Below are positions 48,811-58,019 of a DNA stretch of 64,000 nt, in pieces. Source of the DNA: Methylobacter sp. (GTDB lineage Bacteria > Pseudomonadota > Gammaproteobacteria > Methylococcales > Methylomonadaceae); the NCBI GenBank assembly GCA_028716975.1, contig JAQUOU010000011.1:53318-117317 (forward strand). Direction: 5' to 3'. The notes below the pieces were generated by a model. It was not told the origin of the DNA and ran no database searches. It saw only the letters and a list, made by a program, of their open reading frames with translations. The position numbers and the translations under genes are program-made. Each line of letters starts with the position of its first letter. The first letter of the stretch is position 1.

Positions 48811-50133
48811 TTATTCTAATCTTTGCCTGGCCAAGCTGATGCAGGCATTTGTTTTTTCGCTGTAAAATGTCGCGCTTATCCATTTATCACCCACAGCGGC
48901 GAGCTCATTATTAAGGTAGACCAGAGGAAAATTTTTCCTTTCCCAAGGCGGAATTCCCGCTTCCTGAAACAGGTTTTTCAGGGAATGATGACCTTTACGC
49001 CCCGGCAAGCAGATTTTCTCGCCGCCCCTGCGGAATCTGACAATAATTGTAGAATTATCCCATTGCTCACGCAGTAGTCCTGCCGAAGAGGGCACGCAGG
49101 ACAATATTTCACGGTCGGCAATTTTTAGCGATGGTTGACCGGCCGGCCAGCTAATGTCCTGCCTGGCTTCCGTTATGGATTGTTGCAGGCAATACAGCTT
49201 ATCCTGATAACGGCGAACGCAATAACCCTGGCCTGATAACACCGGATCGCTATCTTTTCTTGCCGCAAGCACCTGAGTAAGCAGGCTCTTGATAAAAGCC
49301 TGCGCCGGCATTTTTAAGCCCAAGCTGTGGAACCAATGCCTTATGACAAGTTGTTGCTGAGCATAGGTATGTTCCTGTAGCTTGCTAATGCAAAGCGTCC
49401 GGTCGTATTTATTAAAAGCCTGTTCGAATAATTCATCGGTAAGAGCTGAGATTAAAATTTGTGCTTCGGCGCAATGTCTGGCCGAACGCGCTACCGTTTT
49501 CTCAATGGACGGCCAGCGTTGCTTTAATAGCGGCACAACCTTATTGCGTAAGAAATTGCGGTCATAGTCATTGCATTGATTGCTGGGATCTTCAACCCAC
49601 CGTAATGCATGCGCGCGGGCATAATCATTTAGCGCCTGTTTGGAAATAGCCAATAACGGTCTTAGCATATGACCCTGGCCGAAAGGCATTATTTCAGGCA
49701 TCCCGCAAAGTCCGCGCAAGCCGCTGCCCCGAAACAATTGCAGCAGCACCGTCTCCAACTGGTCTTCCCGGTGTTGGGCAACCATTAGTACATCGTTAAT
49801 GCCAAGCAGGGATTTTAAAGCTGTATAACGGGCATTTCTTGCCGCTTCTTCCCGGCTTTCTCCAGGCGAAGCCATAGCTTTAACCCGTCGCATTAAAAAA
49901 TCCACGCCTAAATCTTCAGCTGTTTTTTCACAATGATCAGCCCACGAATCAGCCTCCGCCTGCAGGCCATGGTGCACATAAACCGCTGTGATCTTGCCTT
50001 TGAGCTGTTTTATTGACACACATAAATGCAGCAAAACATGGGAATCTACGCCGCCGCTGTAGGCGATAAAACAGTGCTCTACGAAGTTAAACGGAATTAA
50101 CGCCGACTCTATAGTTTGGGATGACAGCAGCAC
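48811..50133 (-). CDS. tilS: tRNA(Ile)-lysidine synthase
   Basis: 440 residues. The PP-loop SGGVDS (residues 26-31) binds ATP; HHREDQ-type AQHREDQLETVLLQLFRGSGLRGL and RPLLAISKQALNDYA follow. The C-terminal third has the tRNA-binding TilS_C domain (FRRGGEKICLPGRKGHHSLKNLFQEAGIPPWER). It makes lysidine at the wobble base of tRNA-Ile(CAU). It lies between accA and pyrG. Confidence 0.96.
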   Translation of the reverse strand: MLLSSQTIESALIPFNFVEHCFIAYSGGVDSHVLLHLCVSIKQLKGKITAVYVHHGLQAEADSWADHCEKTAEDLGVDFLMRRVKAMASPGESREEAARNARYTALKSLLGINDVLMVAQHREDQLETVLLQLFRGSGLRGLCGMPEIMPFGQGHMLRPLLAISKQALNDYARAHALRWVEDPSNQCNDYDRNFLRNKVVPLLKQRWPSIEKTVARSARHCAEAQILISALTDELFEQAFNKYDRTLCISKLQEHTYAQQQLVIRHWFHSLGLKMPAQAFIKSLLTQVLAARKDSDPVLSGQGYCVRRYQDKLYCLQQSITEARQDISWPAGQPSLKIADREILSCVPSSAGLLREQWDNSTIIVRFRRGGEKICLPGRKGHHSLKNLFQEAGIPPWERKNFPLVYLNNELAAVGDKWISATFYSEKTNACISLARQRLE

Positions 50134-50163
50134 AGTGATAGCGAATTATTCGTAGTCGACCGG

Positions 50164-50193
50164 ATAAAAATAAAAGACCGGCAAAAGCCGGCC
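50164..50193 (-). terminator. Rho-independent terminator after accA
   Basis: On the minus strand, GGCCGGC-TTTT-GCCGGTC is followed by TTTTATTTTTAT. Arms at 50187-50193 and 50176-50182. Confidence 0.85.
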
Positions 50194-50220
50194 TGAGGAT
50201 TATTTAACTACTAAACCGGC

Positions 50221-51189
50221 TTATTTGCCTGCTTCCTCACTAAAAACTCCAAAGTCCATAATCCGCCGGTAGCGTCTTTCCAGCAGTTCATCGATGGATT
50301 GCTGTTTCAAGTCTTCCATGTGACGAATCAAGGTTTCTCTTAAATTTAACGCAATAGCCTGAAAATTCCTGTGACCGCCGCCTACCGGTTCCCTGACGAC
50401 CTCATCCAGGAAACCCTGTTCACGAATACGGTCTGAGGTAATCCCCATGGCTTCAGCCGCTAATTGGGATTTATCCGCGCTTTTCCAGAGAATTGATGCG
50501 CAGCCTTCCGGGGAAATCACTGAATACGTGCTGTATTCGAGCATAATTAAACGGTCACCCACGCCAATTGCCAAAGCGCCGCCGGAACCGCCTTCACCAA
50601 TAATAGTGCAGATAATCGGTGTTTTAAGCCTGGCCATTTCAAACAGGTTTCTGGCGATTGCCTCACTCTGTCCACGCTCTTCGGCGCCGATTCCAGGATA
50701 GGCTCCCGGCGTATCGATCAGGCAAATTATAGGTAATTTAAACCGCTCCGCCATTTTCATAATACGTAAGGCCTTGCGGTAACCTTCAGGTCGCGGCATA
50801 CCGAAGTTGCGGTAGATTTTTTCCTTGGTGTCACGTCCTTTTTGATGACCGATCAACATGACCGGCTGTCCTTCAAGACGCGCCAGACCACAAACAATGG
50901 CAGGGTCATCGGCATAAGCGCGATCACCGTGCAGTTCATGAAAATCGGTGAACATATGGTTGATATAATCCAGCGTATAAGGCCGGCCGGGATGTCTTGA
51001 CAGTTGGGATATTTGCCAATCGGTAAGATCGGCAAATATCGACTCAGTTAAAGCCCGGCTTCTATCTTCCAGTTGCCTGATGGCATCGGAAATATTAATA
51101 TTATTATCAAACTCCACATTGCGGAGCTCTTCAATTTTCGCTTCTAAATCAGCGATAGGTTGTTCAAAATCGAGAAATTTTAGGTCCAT
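50221..51189 (-). CDS. accA: Acetyl-CoA carboxylase carboxyltransferase subunit alpha
   Basis: 322 residues. [22 protein letters not shown] at the start, then [56 protein letters not shown] and [15 protein letters not shown], all AccA landmarks. With AccD it transfers carboxyl from biotin to acetyl-CoA, the first step of fatty-acid synthesis. Upstream is an unusual gap with a small lipoprotein-like reading frame. Confidence 0.98.
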   Translation of the reverse strand: MDLKFLDFEQPIADLEAKIEELRNVEFDNNINISDAIRQLEDRSRALTESIFADLTDWQISQLSRHPGRPYTLDYINHMFTDFHELHGDRAYADDPAIVCGLARLEGQPVMLIGHQKGRDTKEKIYRNFGMPRPEGYRKALRIMKMAERFKLPIICLIDTPGAYPGIGAEERGQSEAIARNLFEMARLKTPIICTIIGEGGSGGALAIGVGDRLIMLEYSTYSVISPEGCASILWKSADKSQLAAEAMGITSDRIREQGFLDEVVREPVGGGHRNFQAIALNLRETLIRHMEDLKQQSIDELLERRYRRIMDFGVFSEEAGK

Positions 51190-51269
51190 GTAAACATAAT
51201 CTGAAGAATTAATAGGGTAAATAGTAGATTTTATAGAAACTCAGCAATTTATTCTAAATAAATTCCTGG

Positions 51270-51383
51270 TTACTTATTATGTTCATTTGTGTGAATCCGG
51301 CTATGATCGCAGCCTGCCGAAGTGACGGCAAGAACGGCTACGACCAAACCGGGAACGAACTTTTTTATTAGCGAAGATGCCAT
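51270..51383 (-). CDS. Candidate small lipoprotein, 37 residues
   Basis: A short reading frame on the minus strand: basic start MASSLIKKF, hydrophobic core VPGLVVAVLAV, then TSAGC, a lipobox-like site with the cysteine at residue 25, and a 12-residue polar tail DHSRIHTNEHNK with two His. The pattern recalls entericidin-size lipoproteins. There is no strong ribosome binding site (CAGCAGCAAA before ATG), so expression is uncertain. Confidence 0.4.
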   Translation of the reverse strand: MASSLIKKFVPGLVVAVLAVTSAGCDHSRIHTNEHNK

Positions 51384-51426
51384 TTTGCTGCTGTAATTAG
51401 CTTTACCGGATCATCGTTTCTTTATG

Positions 51427-51750
51427 TTATATCGTTTTAAGATATTCAATCAGAGCCTGCCTTTGACTGTCGCTAATCGGCGGCAACTTTTCCAGCTCAA
51501 CCTGTCCGGCTGCATTTTTAACCGGCTTGCCGGTTTTATCCAGTTTGATAATCGGTGTTATCCCGGCCGCATATTGATGTCCGCTATTGCTGTTACCCGG
51601 CAATGAGGCATCCAATTCAAATAAGCCGGGAAAGGCCGAGGCAAAGAGTAATTTAACGGTTGGATTAGAAATTTCCCTAATCCGCCCGGTTTCCTGTCCG
51701 GAATTTTGGATGTGTTCAAAAGAGCGGCTAAATGTAGTTGTTTGTGACAT
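51427..51750 (-). CDS. Hypothetical protein resembling the C-terminal end of di-heme cytochrome-type proteins
   Basis: 107 residues, with AAGGAG eight bases before ATG 51750, so it is likely expressed. The second half (FPGLFELDASLPGNSNSGHQYAAG...PPISDSQRQALIEYLKTI) resembles the end of long di-heme cytochrome/peroxidase-like proteins, in which NSNxGHxF and a final ERxALIEYLKT helix are common. No CxxCH heme site is present and there is no signal peptide. It is either a remnant that kept its own start or a small domain. The function is unknown. Confidence 0.55.
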   Translation of the reverse strand: MSQTTTFSRSFEHIQNSGQETGRIREISNPTVKLLFASAFPGLFELDASLPGNSNSGHQYAAGITPIIKLDKTGKPVKNAAGQVELEKLPPISDSQRQALIEYLKTI

Positions 51751-52026
51751 ATCTTGTTCTCCTTATTATTTTAATTATCTAGCGATGAAATGAGAGCATT
51801 CATTATATCTGTGAATATTTTTATTTTTTATCTGTGAGAATACTGATCGCCACTCTTGAACCTTGAGGGTATTTATTACAGAACGCAAGCTTCAGGTTAT
51901 CAGGTTGTCCTGAAATTCCGGTGGGGCGTTATCGTAAGCAGTGCCGGTAGTTTTGGAACAATGCCGATAAGTTACAAATCCTGTTGCAGGCTCTTTCAGA
52001 AAATCCAAAAGTCAGCGTGCTTTAAG

Positions 52027-52632
52027 TTACTCTGTCTTTAACCACTTTTGCTTGAGTTGCTGCCTGTTTAATGCCAGCCATTGAATGGCAATTATAGGAA
52101 TCGCGGACTCTATTTCACGATTTTCAAGCATTTTATAGGCTTCATCAAAATGCACGGCGCGCACCAATATATCTTCATCTTCGTCGTCCAGACCATGAAT
52201 TCCGCCAACCCGGGTACTATCAATTTTGCCGCAAAAGAGAGTAATTTTTTCAGACGATCCACCGGGTGTTGTATAAAACTCATTGATCACCATCAATTCC
52301 TGAATTTCACAGTCGGCTTCTTCCATGGATTCGCGGTAGGCGACCTGTTCGGCGGTTTCTCCTTCCTCTATTGCGCCGGCCACAATTTCTGTCATCCACG
52401 CTTTATCAGGCTGGGAAATCGCTCCTACCCTGAACTGTTCGATCAGGACAACTTCATCGGTTTGCGGATCATATAAAAGAACGGCGACGCAGTTGCCCCG
52501 CATGATCAGCTCACGGCTTATTTCAGCGCTCCAGCCGCCCGCAAACAGCGTATGTTTCAACCGGTATTTTTTCATGCGAAAAAAGCCCGGATAAACAACT
52601 TCCGTGTTCAGGATTTCAAATTGTTTTTTCAT
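52027..52632 (-). CDS. nudF: ADP-ribose pyrophosphatase, Nudix family
   Basis: 201 residues from ATG 52632, chosen because it lies just after the stop of the upstream gene (2634-type overlap avoided) and gives MKKQFEILNTEVVYPGFFRMKKY. The Nudix box is GAIEEGETAEQVAYRESMEEADC, with G, E, RE and EE in place; the usual final Gly is Asp. The surrounding sequence (VAVLLYDPQTDEVVLIEQFRVGA, INEFYTTPGGSSEKITLF) matches NudF-type ADP-sugar hydrolases. Probably co-transcribed with the dehydrogenase-like gene. Confidence 0.9.
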   Translation of the reverse strand: MKKQFEILNTEVVYPGFFRMKKYRLKHTLFAGGWSAEISRELIMRGNCVAVLLYDPQTDEVVLIEQFRVGAISQPDKAWMTEIVAGAIEEGETAEQVAYRESMEEADCEIQELMVINEFYTTPGGSSEKITLFCGKIDSTRVGGIHGLDDEDEDILVRAVHFDEAYKMLENREIESAIPIIAIQWLALNRQQLKQKWLKTE

Positions 52633-52633
52633 G

Positions 52634-53752
52634 TTAACCTTTATATTCGACTTTATAGATGACTCCGAGCCGGTCATCCGAAATCAACAGACTGCCATCC
52701 GGCATTTCCAGAATATCAACCGGCCGTCCGAGAACCTGGTCTTCGGGGGTTAGCCAGCCGCTGATAAAAACCTGTTCTGAAACGGGTTTATCGTGTTTGA
52801 ATTTTATTAATACAATGCGATAACCATCAGGTTGGGTACGATTCCAGGAGCCATGCTGAGCAACAAACAACTGATTTTTAAATTCGGCGGGAAACTGTCT
52901 GCCTTGGTAAAAACGTGCTCCCAATGCCGCTACATGCGCTTTAAATTTCCATACGGGTGCAGTAAATTCTCGGCAATTTTTATTTGCCGCAAGCTCGGGA
53001 TCGGGAATTTCACCGCCATGACAATAGGGGAAACCAAAGTGTTCTCCTTTGGTAGACCAGCGATTCAGCTCATCAGGGGGAAGATCATCACCTAAATAAT
53101 CCCGGCCGTTATCAGTAAAAAATAAAGTCCCCGTATCCGGTTGCCAATCAAAACCTACGGTATTCCTGATGCCGTGAGCAATAATTTCAAAGTCGCTGCC
53201 ATCGGGATTTAACCTGACCAGCGATGCATAAATTGCTTTTTCTGGATTACAAATATTGCAGGGTGCTCCGACCCCTGTATAGAGTTTATCATCCGGGCCA
53301 AAACGCAGGTATTTCCAGCCATGATGCCGATCTGACGGTAATTTGTCATAAATCACAACCGGTTTAGGCGGTGTAACCAGATGGTTAGTTATGCCGTCGA
53401 ACCGAATAAGGCGATTTATTTCCGCCACGTAAAGCGAGCCATCCTTATAGGCAACGCCATTAGGTGTGTATAAATCCGTAGCAATAACGTAATGCTTATC
53501 GGCTATACCGTCGCCATTGGAGTCTTGCAGGGCATAAACTTTGCCTTGAGACACTGTGCCTGCAAAGACAATACCATTATCGCCTAACGCCATAGAGCGG
53601 GCATTAGGTACATCATCGGCAAAAATAGATAGTCTGAATCCAGGAGGAAAATGCAGATGTTTTATAACATCCTGATGACTGCCTTGCTGTGAAAGAGCCA
53701 GGCATGAGCTAAATAAAAGCATGCAAAAGACTGTGATTTTTGGAAAATACAT
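52634..53752 (-). CDS. PQQ-dependent sugar (sorbosone-type) dehydrogenase-like exported protein
   Basis: 372 residues from ATG 53752, preceded by GGAGGG at seven bases; an in-frame GTG at 53767 contains that ribosome binding site and is unlikely. Signal peptide (about 1-21, ending LALSQ). The body is a six-bladed propeller of the glucose/sorbosone dehydrogenase family: FPPGFRLSIFADDVPNARSMALGDNG, LPSDRHHGWKYLRFGPDDKLYTGVG, HGIRNTVGFDWQPDTGTLFFTDNGRD, WLTPEDQVLGRPVDI. The HHGW motif contains the likely catalytic base. The cofactor would be PQQ, which methylotrophs make for methanol dehydrogenase. The true substrate is unknown. Confidence 0.85.
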   Translation of the reverse strand: MYFPKITVFCMLLFSSCLALSQQGSHQDVIKHLHFPPGFRLSIFADDVPNARSMALGDNGIVFAGTVSQGKVYALQDSNGDGIADKHYVIATDLYTPNGVAYKDGSLYVAEINRLIRFDGITNHLVTPPKPVVIYDKLPSDRHHGWKYLRFGPDDKLYTGVGAPCNICNPEKAIYASLVRLNPDGSDFEIIAHGIRNTVGFDWQPDTGTLFFTDNGRDYLGDDLPPDELNRWSTKGEHFGFPYCHGGEIPDPELAANKNCREFTAPVWKFKAHVAALGARFYQGRQFPAEFKNQLFVAQHGSWNRTQPDGYRIVLIKFKHDKPVSEQVFISGWLTPEDQVLGRPVDILEMPDGSLLISDDRLGVIYKVEYKG

Positions 53753-53806
53753 GAGAATGCCCTCCACAAATAAACTTTTAACTATATTATCACTCTGAAA
53801 AACAGA

Positions 53807-53831
53807 TTGAATTAATTTATTTAATCCCCAT
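53807..53831 (+). promoter_or_regulatory. Sigma-32 (RpoH)-type heat-shock promoter of htpX
   Basis: GATTGAAT (TTGAA 53807-53811) and CCCCAT (53826-53831) with 14 bases between, followed by ATATTT; 37 bases before the htpX start. Spacing identical to the lon promoter. Confidence 0.6.
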
Positions 53832-53867
53832 ATATTTGAAATTACTTACTATAAAAGGGTTTTTATC

Positions 53868-54740
53868 ATGATGCGTATAATACTTTTTCTGGCCACCAAT
53901 GCGGCAATACTGGTTGTGATCAGTATTGTCTTTAACCTTTTAGGCTTAAGCGGAACTTTAGATGCACAGGGTGTGAACCTCGATCTTAATGCCTTGTTAA
54001 TCATGTCCGCCGTGATTGGCATGACCGGTTCTTTTATTTCTCTGCTAATGTCAAAGTGGTCTGCAAAAAATGCCATGGGCGTGCAGGTAATTGAACAGCC
54101 GCGCGACCAGACTGAGCAGTGGCTGGTTAATATTGTAGCCAAACAAGCCGAGAAAGCGGGAATCGGCATGCCTGAAGTGGGTATTTTCGACAGGCCTGAA
54201 CCCAATGCATTTGCTACCGGAATGAGCAAAAACAGCGCTCTCGTTGCGGTCAGCACGGGACTCCTGCATAACATGAACAACGATGAAGTAGAGGCTGTAG
54301 TCGGCCATGAAATAAGCCATGTTGCAAACGGGGATATGGTCACGATGGCCTTACTGCAAGGGGTGCTAAACACTTTTGTGTACTTTTTTGCCACTGTCAT
54401 CGGCCATGTGGTTGACCGCGTTGTGTTTAAAACCGAACGCGGCTATGGTCCGGCTTATTACATTGTGCAGATAGTGGCGCAAATTGCCTTGGCATTTCTG
54501 GCGTCTATCGTGGTTATGTGGTTTTCCCGTCATAGGGAATTCAAGGCGGATGCGGGTGGGGCAACTTTGGCCGGACGCGAAAAAATGATCGGCGCTTTGC
54601 GTGCTCTGCAACGTGCGCAGCCACAGGAGTTGCCTGGGCAATTTGCGGCTTTTGGCATAAATGGGGGTGGTGTACGGAAGCTGTTTATGAGCCATCCTCC
54701 GTTGGAAGAGCGTATCGCCGCCTTACAAAATAATGGTTAA
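53868..54740 (+). CDS. htpX: Heat-shock inducible membrane zinc metalloprotease HtpX
   Basis: 290 residues. Two N-terminal transmembrane helices (about 5-27 and 42-62), the zinc motif HEISH (147-151) with the third ligand in FSRHREFKADAGGATLAG, and two further hydrophobic segments (about 155-210). It degrades misfolded membrane proteins with FtsH. The last residues (SHPPLEERIAALQN) are conserved. A sigma-32-like promoter directly upstream fits heat induction. Confidence 0.96.
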   Translation: MMRIILFLATNAAILVVISIVFNLLGLSGTLDAQGVNLDLNALLIMSAVIGMTGSFISLLMSKWSAKNAMGVQVIEQPRDQTEQWLVNIVAKQAEKAGIGMPEVGIFDRPEPNAFATGMSKNSALVAVSTGLLHNMNNDEVEAVVGHEISHVANGDMVTMALLQGVLNTFVYFFATVIGHVVDRVVFKTERGYGPAYYIVQIVAQIALAFLASIVVMWFSRHREFKADAGGATLAGREKMIGALRALQRAQPQELPGQFAAFGINGGGVRKLFMSHPPLEERIAALQNNG

Positions 54741-55226
54741 TTAATTTTATCTCGCCGGGTAGCCTACTGTCCGGCATTTCTTCTGTGACTAGACGTTCTG
54801 GCTCATGCCTGCCGCCTGCTGTCATAAAGGCTGACAGGGGGTCTTGTCGGTGAAAATACGATCTTGACGCAGTTAATTGATGAAGAGGATCTTGTGGCAC
54901 AAACCCCGCTATTTTTTAAAGGGTTTAAATCAATATCTTAAGACCACATCATTATTCAAAACGCATTCTCCCGATCCTGGAATGTTTAGGGCAGAGGGAA
55001 ATCAGCAGTGTAGAGCGTACACTTTCATCGGCGATTAATAAATAAGATTGACAGGCCTCAAAATCAGCGTACCATGGCGGCTAGCTAGAAAATATGATTT
55101 ACCCTTGTTTACCCTTCGATGTCTCTTCTTGTAGTGTCTCGTCCTGTTTTTCATTTGTAATTTCCAAATTTATCAGCGCTACCCGCCTTTTTAAGGTTTT
55201 ATACTCAAATATTTATAGGACTCCTA
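54741..55226. other. Intergenic region between htpX and the cold-shock gene
   Basis: 486 bases without a convincing gene. A tandem TTTACCCTTG/TTTACCCTTC repeat lies at about 55098-55117. The stretch just before 55227 is pyrimidine-rich and probably a long untranslated leader of the cold-shock mRNA, a common feature of cspA genes; no defined cold-box was recognised. Confidence 0.45.
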
Positions 55227-55439
55227 ATGTCTACAATTACTACCGGCACCGTTAAATGGTTTAACTCGGATAAAGGCTTTGGCTTTATCGAACAGTCATC
55301 AGGCCCCGATGTGTTCGTCCATTTTCAACAAATCAATAACGCGGGTGGCTACAAATCACTAGATGAAGGCCAAAAAGTACAGTTCAGCGTAACGCAAGGT
55401 CAAAAAGGCCCGCAGGCTGAAAACGTAACGGTCATCTAA
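55227..55439 (+). CDS. Cold-shock protein (CspA family)
   Basis: 70 residues. RNA-binding motifs RNP1 (KGFGFIEQ) and RNP2 (VFVHF) are intact, preceded by [10 protein letters not shown]. It acts as an RNA chaperone that melts secondary structure. The start is ATG with AGGA eight bases upstream. Terminator about 80 bases downstream. Confidence 0.96.
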   Translation: MSTITTGTVKWFNSDKGFGFIEQSSGPDVFVHFQQINNAGGYKSLDEGQKVQFSVTQGQKGPQAENVTVI

Positions 55440-55516
55440 GTAATAAAACTCCCGCTGCAGGCATGCGGACGGACGGGGTGGGGGCATTTCCCCAAACGCC
55501 ACTAAACTCTAAAAAC

Positions 55517-55550
55517 CGGCAGAATTCTCAAAAAGGACTGCCGTTTTTTT
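55517..55550 (+). terminator. Terminator after the cold-shock gene
   Basis: CGGCAG (55517-55522) and CTGCCG (55538-55543) with a 15-base loop, followed by seven T. Confidence 0.75.
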
Positions 55551-55619
55551 ATGCCAGTCGGTTTTTGATTGGGTGACCCAAGCAAATAGGGTGAAGGCAG
55601 TTCCAGAGTTAAATTCATA

Positions 55620-55793
55620 TTATCTTCTTTCACGATAGCCGTCGCCGCCATGTCTATGGCTACCGTCACCGCGATAGTGGTTGCCCTGATAATTGCCATG
55701 ACCTCCCTTATAAAAAGAATGCGGATAATATACGCAAGCGTTTATTAACAGCAGTAAACCGCAGAGCAAAATTCTTTTAGTGACTAGGGCCAT
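55620..55793 (-). CDS. Small His/Gly/Tyr-rich lipoprotein
   Basis: 57 residues from ATG 55793, with AAGGGA upstream. KRILLCGLLLLINAC is a lipoprotein signal with the cysteine at residue 19. The mature tail (VYYPHSFYKGGHGNYQGNHYRGD and a GSHRHGGDGYRERR end) is rich in Gly, His and Tyr and low in complexity. It could bind metal or be a surface or stress lipoprotein. No family recognised. Confidence 0.6.
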   Translation of the reverse strand: MALVTKRILLCGLLLLINACVYYPHSFYKGGHGNYQGNHYRGDGSHRHGGDGYRERR

Positions 55794-56057
55794 TACTGTA
55801 TCCCTTGTAAAAATAATGAGGGAAAATAATAACCGGCGAACGCTGAATAGCGAATGAATCAATTTCTTACTGGGGGGGAGGGGGGAGGCAGACATCAATA
55901 ATCGTACGTAACGCACCCCCTCAATAGGATGGCGAAGCGCATGGAAAGCAAATCGTCCAATGCTCCCCTGTTCCTTCGAAGAAGCGCAGTTGTCAGTGAC
56001 GACTACCGCGCAACTCCAGAGATATGAAGGAGTTTTGCAAAGCCTAACGAATCACTA

Positions 56058-57302
56058 GTAGATCGTTCCATCAATAAATTTACAGATTGGTCTAAAACAC
56101 CCATAATCCTTATCTACCCATTGGGAGTAATCATGGCAGGAAAGACGAAACGTGCAGCACTGAAATTGACGGAAAACCAAAAGACAATGCTCACTGAACT
56201 CTCCCGATCACGAACTGCGCCGATACGCGAAGTTGAGCGGGCTAAGGTTTTGATAGGCTATGCCGATGGCCTCTCGATTAGCGACCTCCAGCGGCAGATT
56301 GGAGTCAGCCGCCCCATGCTTTACAAATGCCTAGATAAAGCATTGGCAGGAGGGGCTCCGATGGGATTAAAGGATACGTATCATCGCCCGCACGAACCGG
56401 AAATCAGTGATGAAGCCCGTGCTTGGGTAGCCAGTATCGCATGCGCAAAACCAAAGGAGCATGACTTGGCGGCGGAAGTGTGGACCCTCTCTGGGCTGGC
56501 AAAATTTATAGCCGAAAGCGCCGAAGCAGCAGGATTTCCCCGTTTAGCGCAGGCCGGTAAAAGTACCATTTGGCGCATTCTCAATGAGAACGACATCAAG
56601 CCTCACCAGATACGGTACTACTGGGAGAAAAGAGATCCGGAATTTGAGCGTAAGAGGCAGGAAGTTCTGTTGGTCTATCAGGAGGTGTCGATTGAGGCCT
56701 ACAGGCCTGGCCATGATGACCAGGCCAATGCCATGTATACGGTGAGTGTCGATGAAAAACCCGGTATTCAGGCCATCGGACTCACGGCGCCTGATGTGCC
56801 GCCTATACCAGACAAGCTGCCGGCCATCGGGCGAGATTATGACTATATTTCGTCGCGGTACCGGGTCAATTATGGCTGGAATTGATCTGCATTCCGGGCA
56901 TATCATTGCTAATGTAGAGGATCGTCATTGTAGTTTGGAGTTTATTGCGTTACTCAAGCGATTCGATGAATACTATCCGTCAGAGGCGGTTATCCGGGTA
57001 GTACTGGACAATCACTCGGCCCCCATTTCAAAAGAGACAAGGGCCTATCTTGGAAGCCGATCAGGGCGCTTTGAGTATGTGCATACGCCAAAGCACGGCT
57101 CTTGGCTTAACCTTATCGAGTGCGCATTTTCTAAAATGGCTAGAACTTTCTGGCGACACATCAGAGTGAAATCTGTCGATGAACTGAAAGCGCGAATCCT
57201 AAAAGGGATCGACGAGTTCAATGCGTCACCGGTTGTATTTCGCTGGAACAAATTCGACCTGGGGGTGGCTTAATTTGTAATAGTTTTACTGGAACTCACT
57301 AC
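56058..57302 (+). mobile_element. IS630-family insertion sequence, complete ends
   Basis: A 1,245-base element bounded by imperfect inverted repeats of about 30 bases: the left end GTAGATCGTTCCATCAATAA and the complement of the right end GTAGTGAGTTCCAGTAAAAC share 13 of their first 20 bases. The flanks read CTA at the left and TAG at the right, i.e. insertion in CTAG with TA duplication (56056-56057 and 57303-57304), typical of IS630. The transposase is frameshifted. Confidence 0.85.
56133..57273 (+). pseudogene. IS630 transposase, frameshifted
   Basis: The first frame (ATG 56133 after GGGAG, to 56885) encodes the N-terminal helix-turn-helix (SISDLQRQIGVSRPMLYKCLDKAL) and the first catalytic aspartate in TVSVDEKPGIQAI. 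The reading frame breaks near 56845. RRGTGSIMAGIDLHSGHI and the remaining catalytic residues (VLDNHSAP with D, NLIECAFSKMAR with E) follow in another frame to 57273. Removing one base in TATATTTCG would restore DYFRRGTGS. No standard slippery heptamer is visible, so loss of function is more likely than programmed frameshifting. Confidence 0.85.
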
Positions 57303-57419
57303 TAGCCAATTTAACCTAACATCATGCCGGCGACCGTGGCTCAACTGCTGGGCTATTATTCAGCTTCCCTGAGTTATGGAGCGGCGTTTTGGCCACAACC
57401 GCGGAGATTCTTCCAATGG

Positions 57420-57698
57420 TTAGCTTAATGCCGGAGCTTTTTCTTCTGGTTTGTTAGGGTGTTCCTGAGTCCTTTCAGTCACCCAGGGCCGGTTCTGGTA
57501 AAAGAAAACAGGAGGCCCCGGCAAGGGAATACTGACCTGCTTGCGGTTTTTGGACAAGGCTTTACTCAGTGCCAGGTGGTTATACATAGCGAGGGACGCT
57601 AATAGCACAGTCGCTATAATAAATTGGCCGGAAATAAAGCCAAACAGACCGATGCCCAGCATCACGCCTATCAGCACCTTGCTTTTAGAGTTATTCAT
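57420..57698 (-). CDS. Small membrane protein of unknown function
   Basis: 92 residues, GAGGAG seven bases before ATG. Two hydrophobic segments close together (VLIGVMLGIGLFGFISG and FIIATVLLASLAMY, about 9-40) form a helical hairpin, followed by a basic stretch and a Pro-rich cytosolic or periplasmic tail (IPLPGPPVFFYQNRPW). No family recognised. It is close to the IS630 element but has its own ribosome binding site. Confidence 0.6.
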   Translation of the reverse strand: MNNSKSKVLIGVMLGIGLFGFISGQFIIATVLLASLAMYNHLALSKALSKNRKQVSIPLPGPPVFFYQNRPWVTERTQEHPNKPEEKAPALS

Positions 57699-57789
57699 CT
57701 CACGCTCCTCTTCAGTTCGTTACGGGTTAGTCTTACGTTTCAGATCCCAGCGGCCACTATAAATTAAGAAAGAGCCATCGTCACATACC

Positions 57790-57915
57790 CTATCCGGATC
57801 TGTGATAAGGCTCTCAAAGAACATTTAGCCGCATCGTCGCTATAGGCGATTCAGTAATGCCGGGACTTTCACCCCCCGAGGTTAGGCCGCCTCGCCCCAA
57901 TGGGCATGCACCCTT
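57790..57915 (-). other. Possible group II intron 5' (domain I) fragment; structured intergenic DNA
   Basis: Read on the minus strand, the segment begins GTGCATGCCCATTGGGGCG and continues with a hairpin and GGGGGGTGAAAGTCCC. GTGYG at the start and GGGTGAAAGTCCC are typical of the 5' end of bacterial group II introns. Two further hairpins are visible (CGAGG/CCTCG and GAGCC...TCACA/TGTGA...GGCTC towards 57770-57815). No intron reverse transcriptase or domain V was found, so it would be a remnant. The 57699-58019 gap otherwise holds nothing recognisable. Confidence 0.35.
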
Positions 57916-58019
57916 TTTCTCTCGGAATTTTCAGCGGTTTGGCCTAGACTTCCACCCTGTAGCTACTTGATCTTTAGCCCACTGCCCGTTCTTGTAAGCT
58001 TATACACACTAGAAAATTG

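Noticed and set aside
51856..52041. A 61-residue plus-strand reading frame between the cytochrome-tail gene and nudF
   Set aside because: No ribosome binding site, no recognisable motif, and it runs into the end of nudF on the other strand.
56746..57273. A separate 175-residue gene downstream in the IS630
   Set aside because: It holds the second half of the transposase catalytic core and overlaps the first frame, so it is one broken gene.
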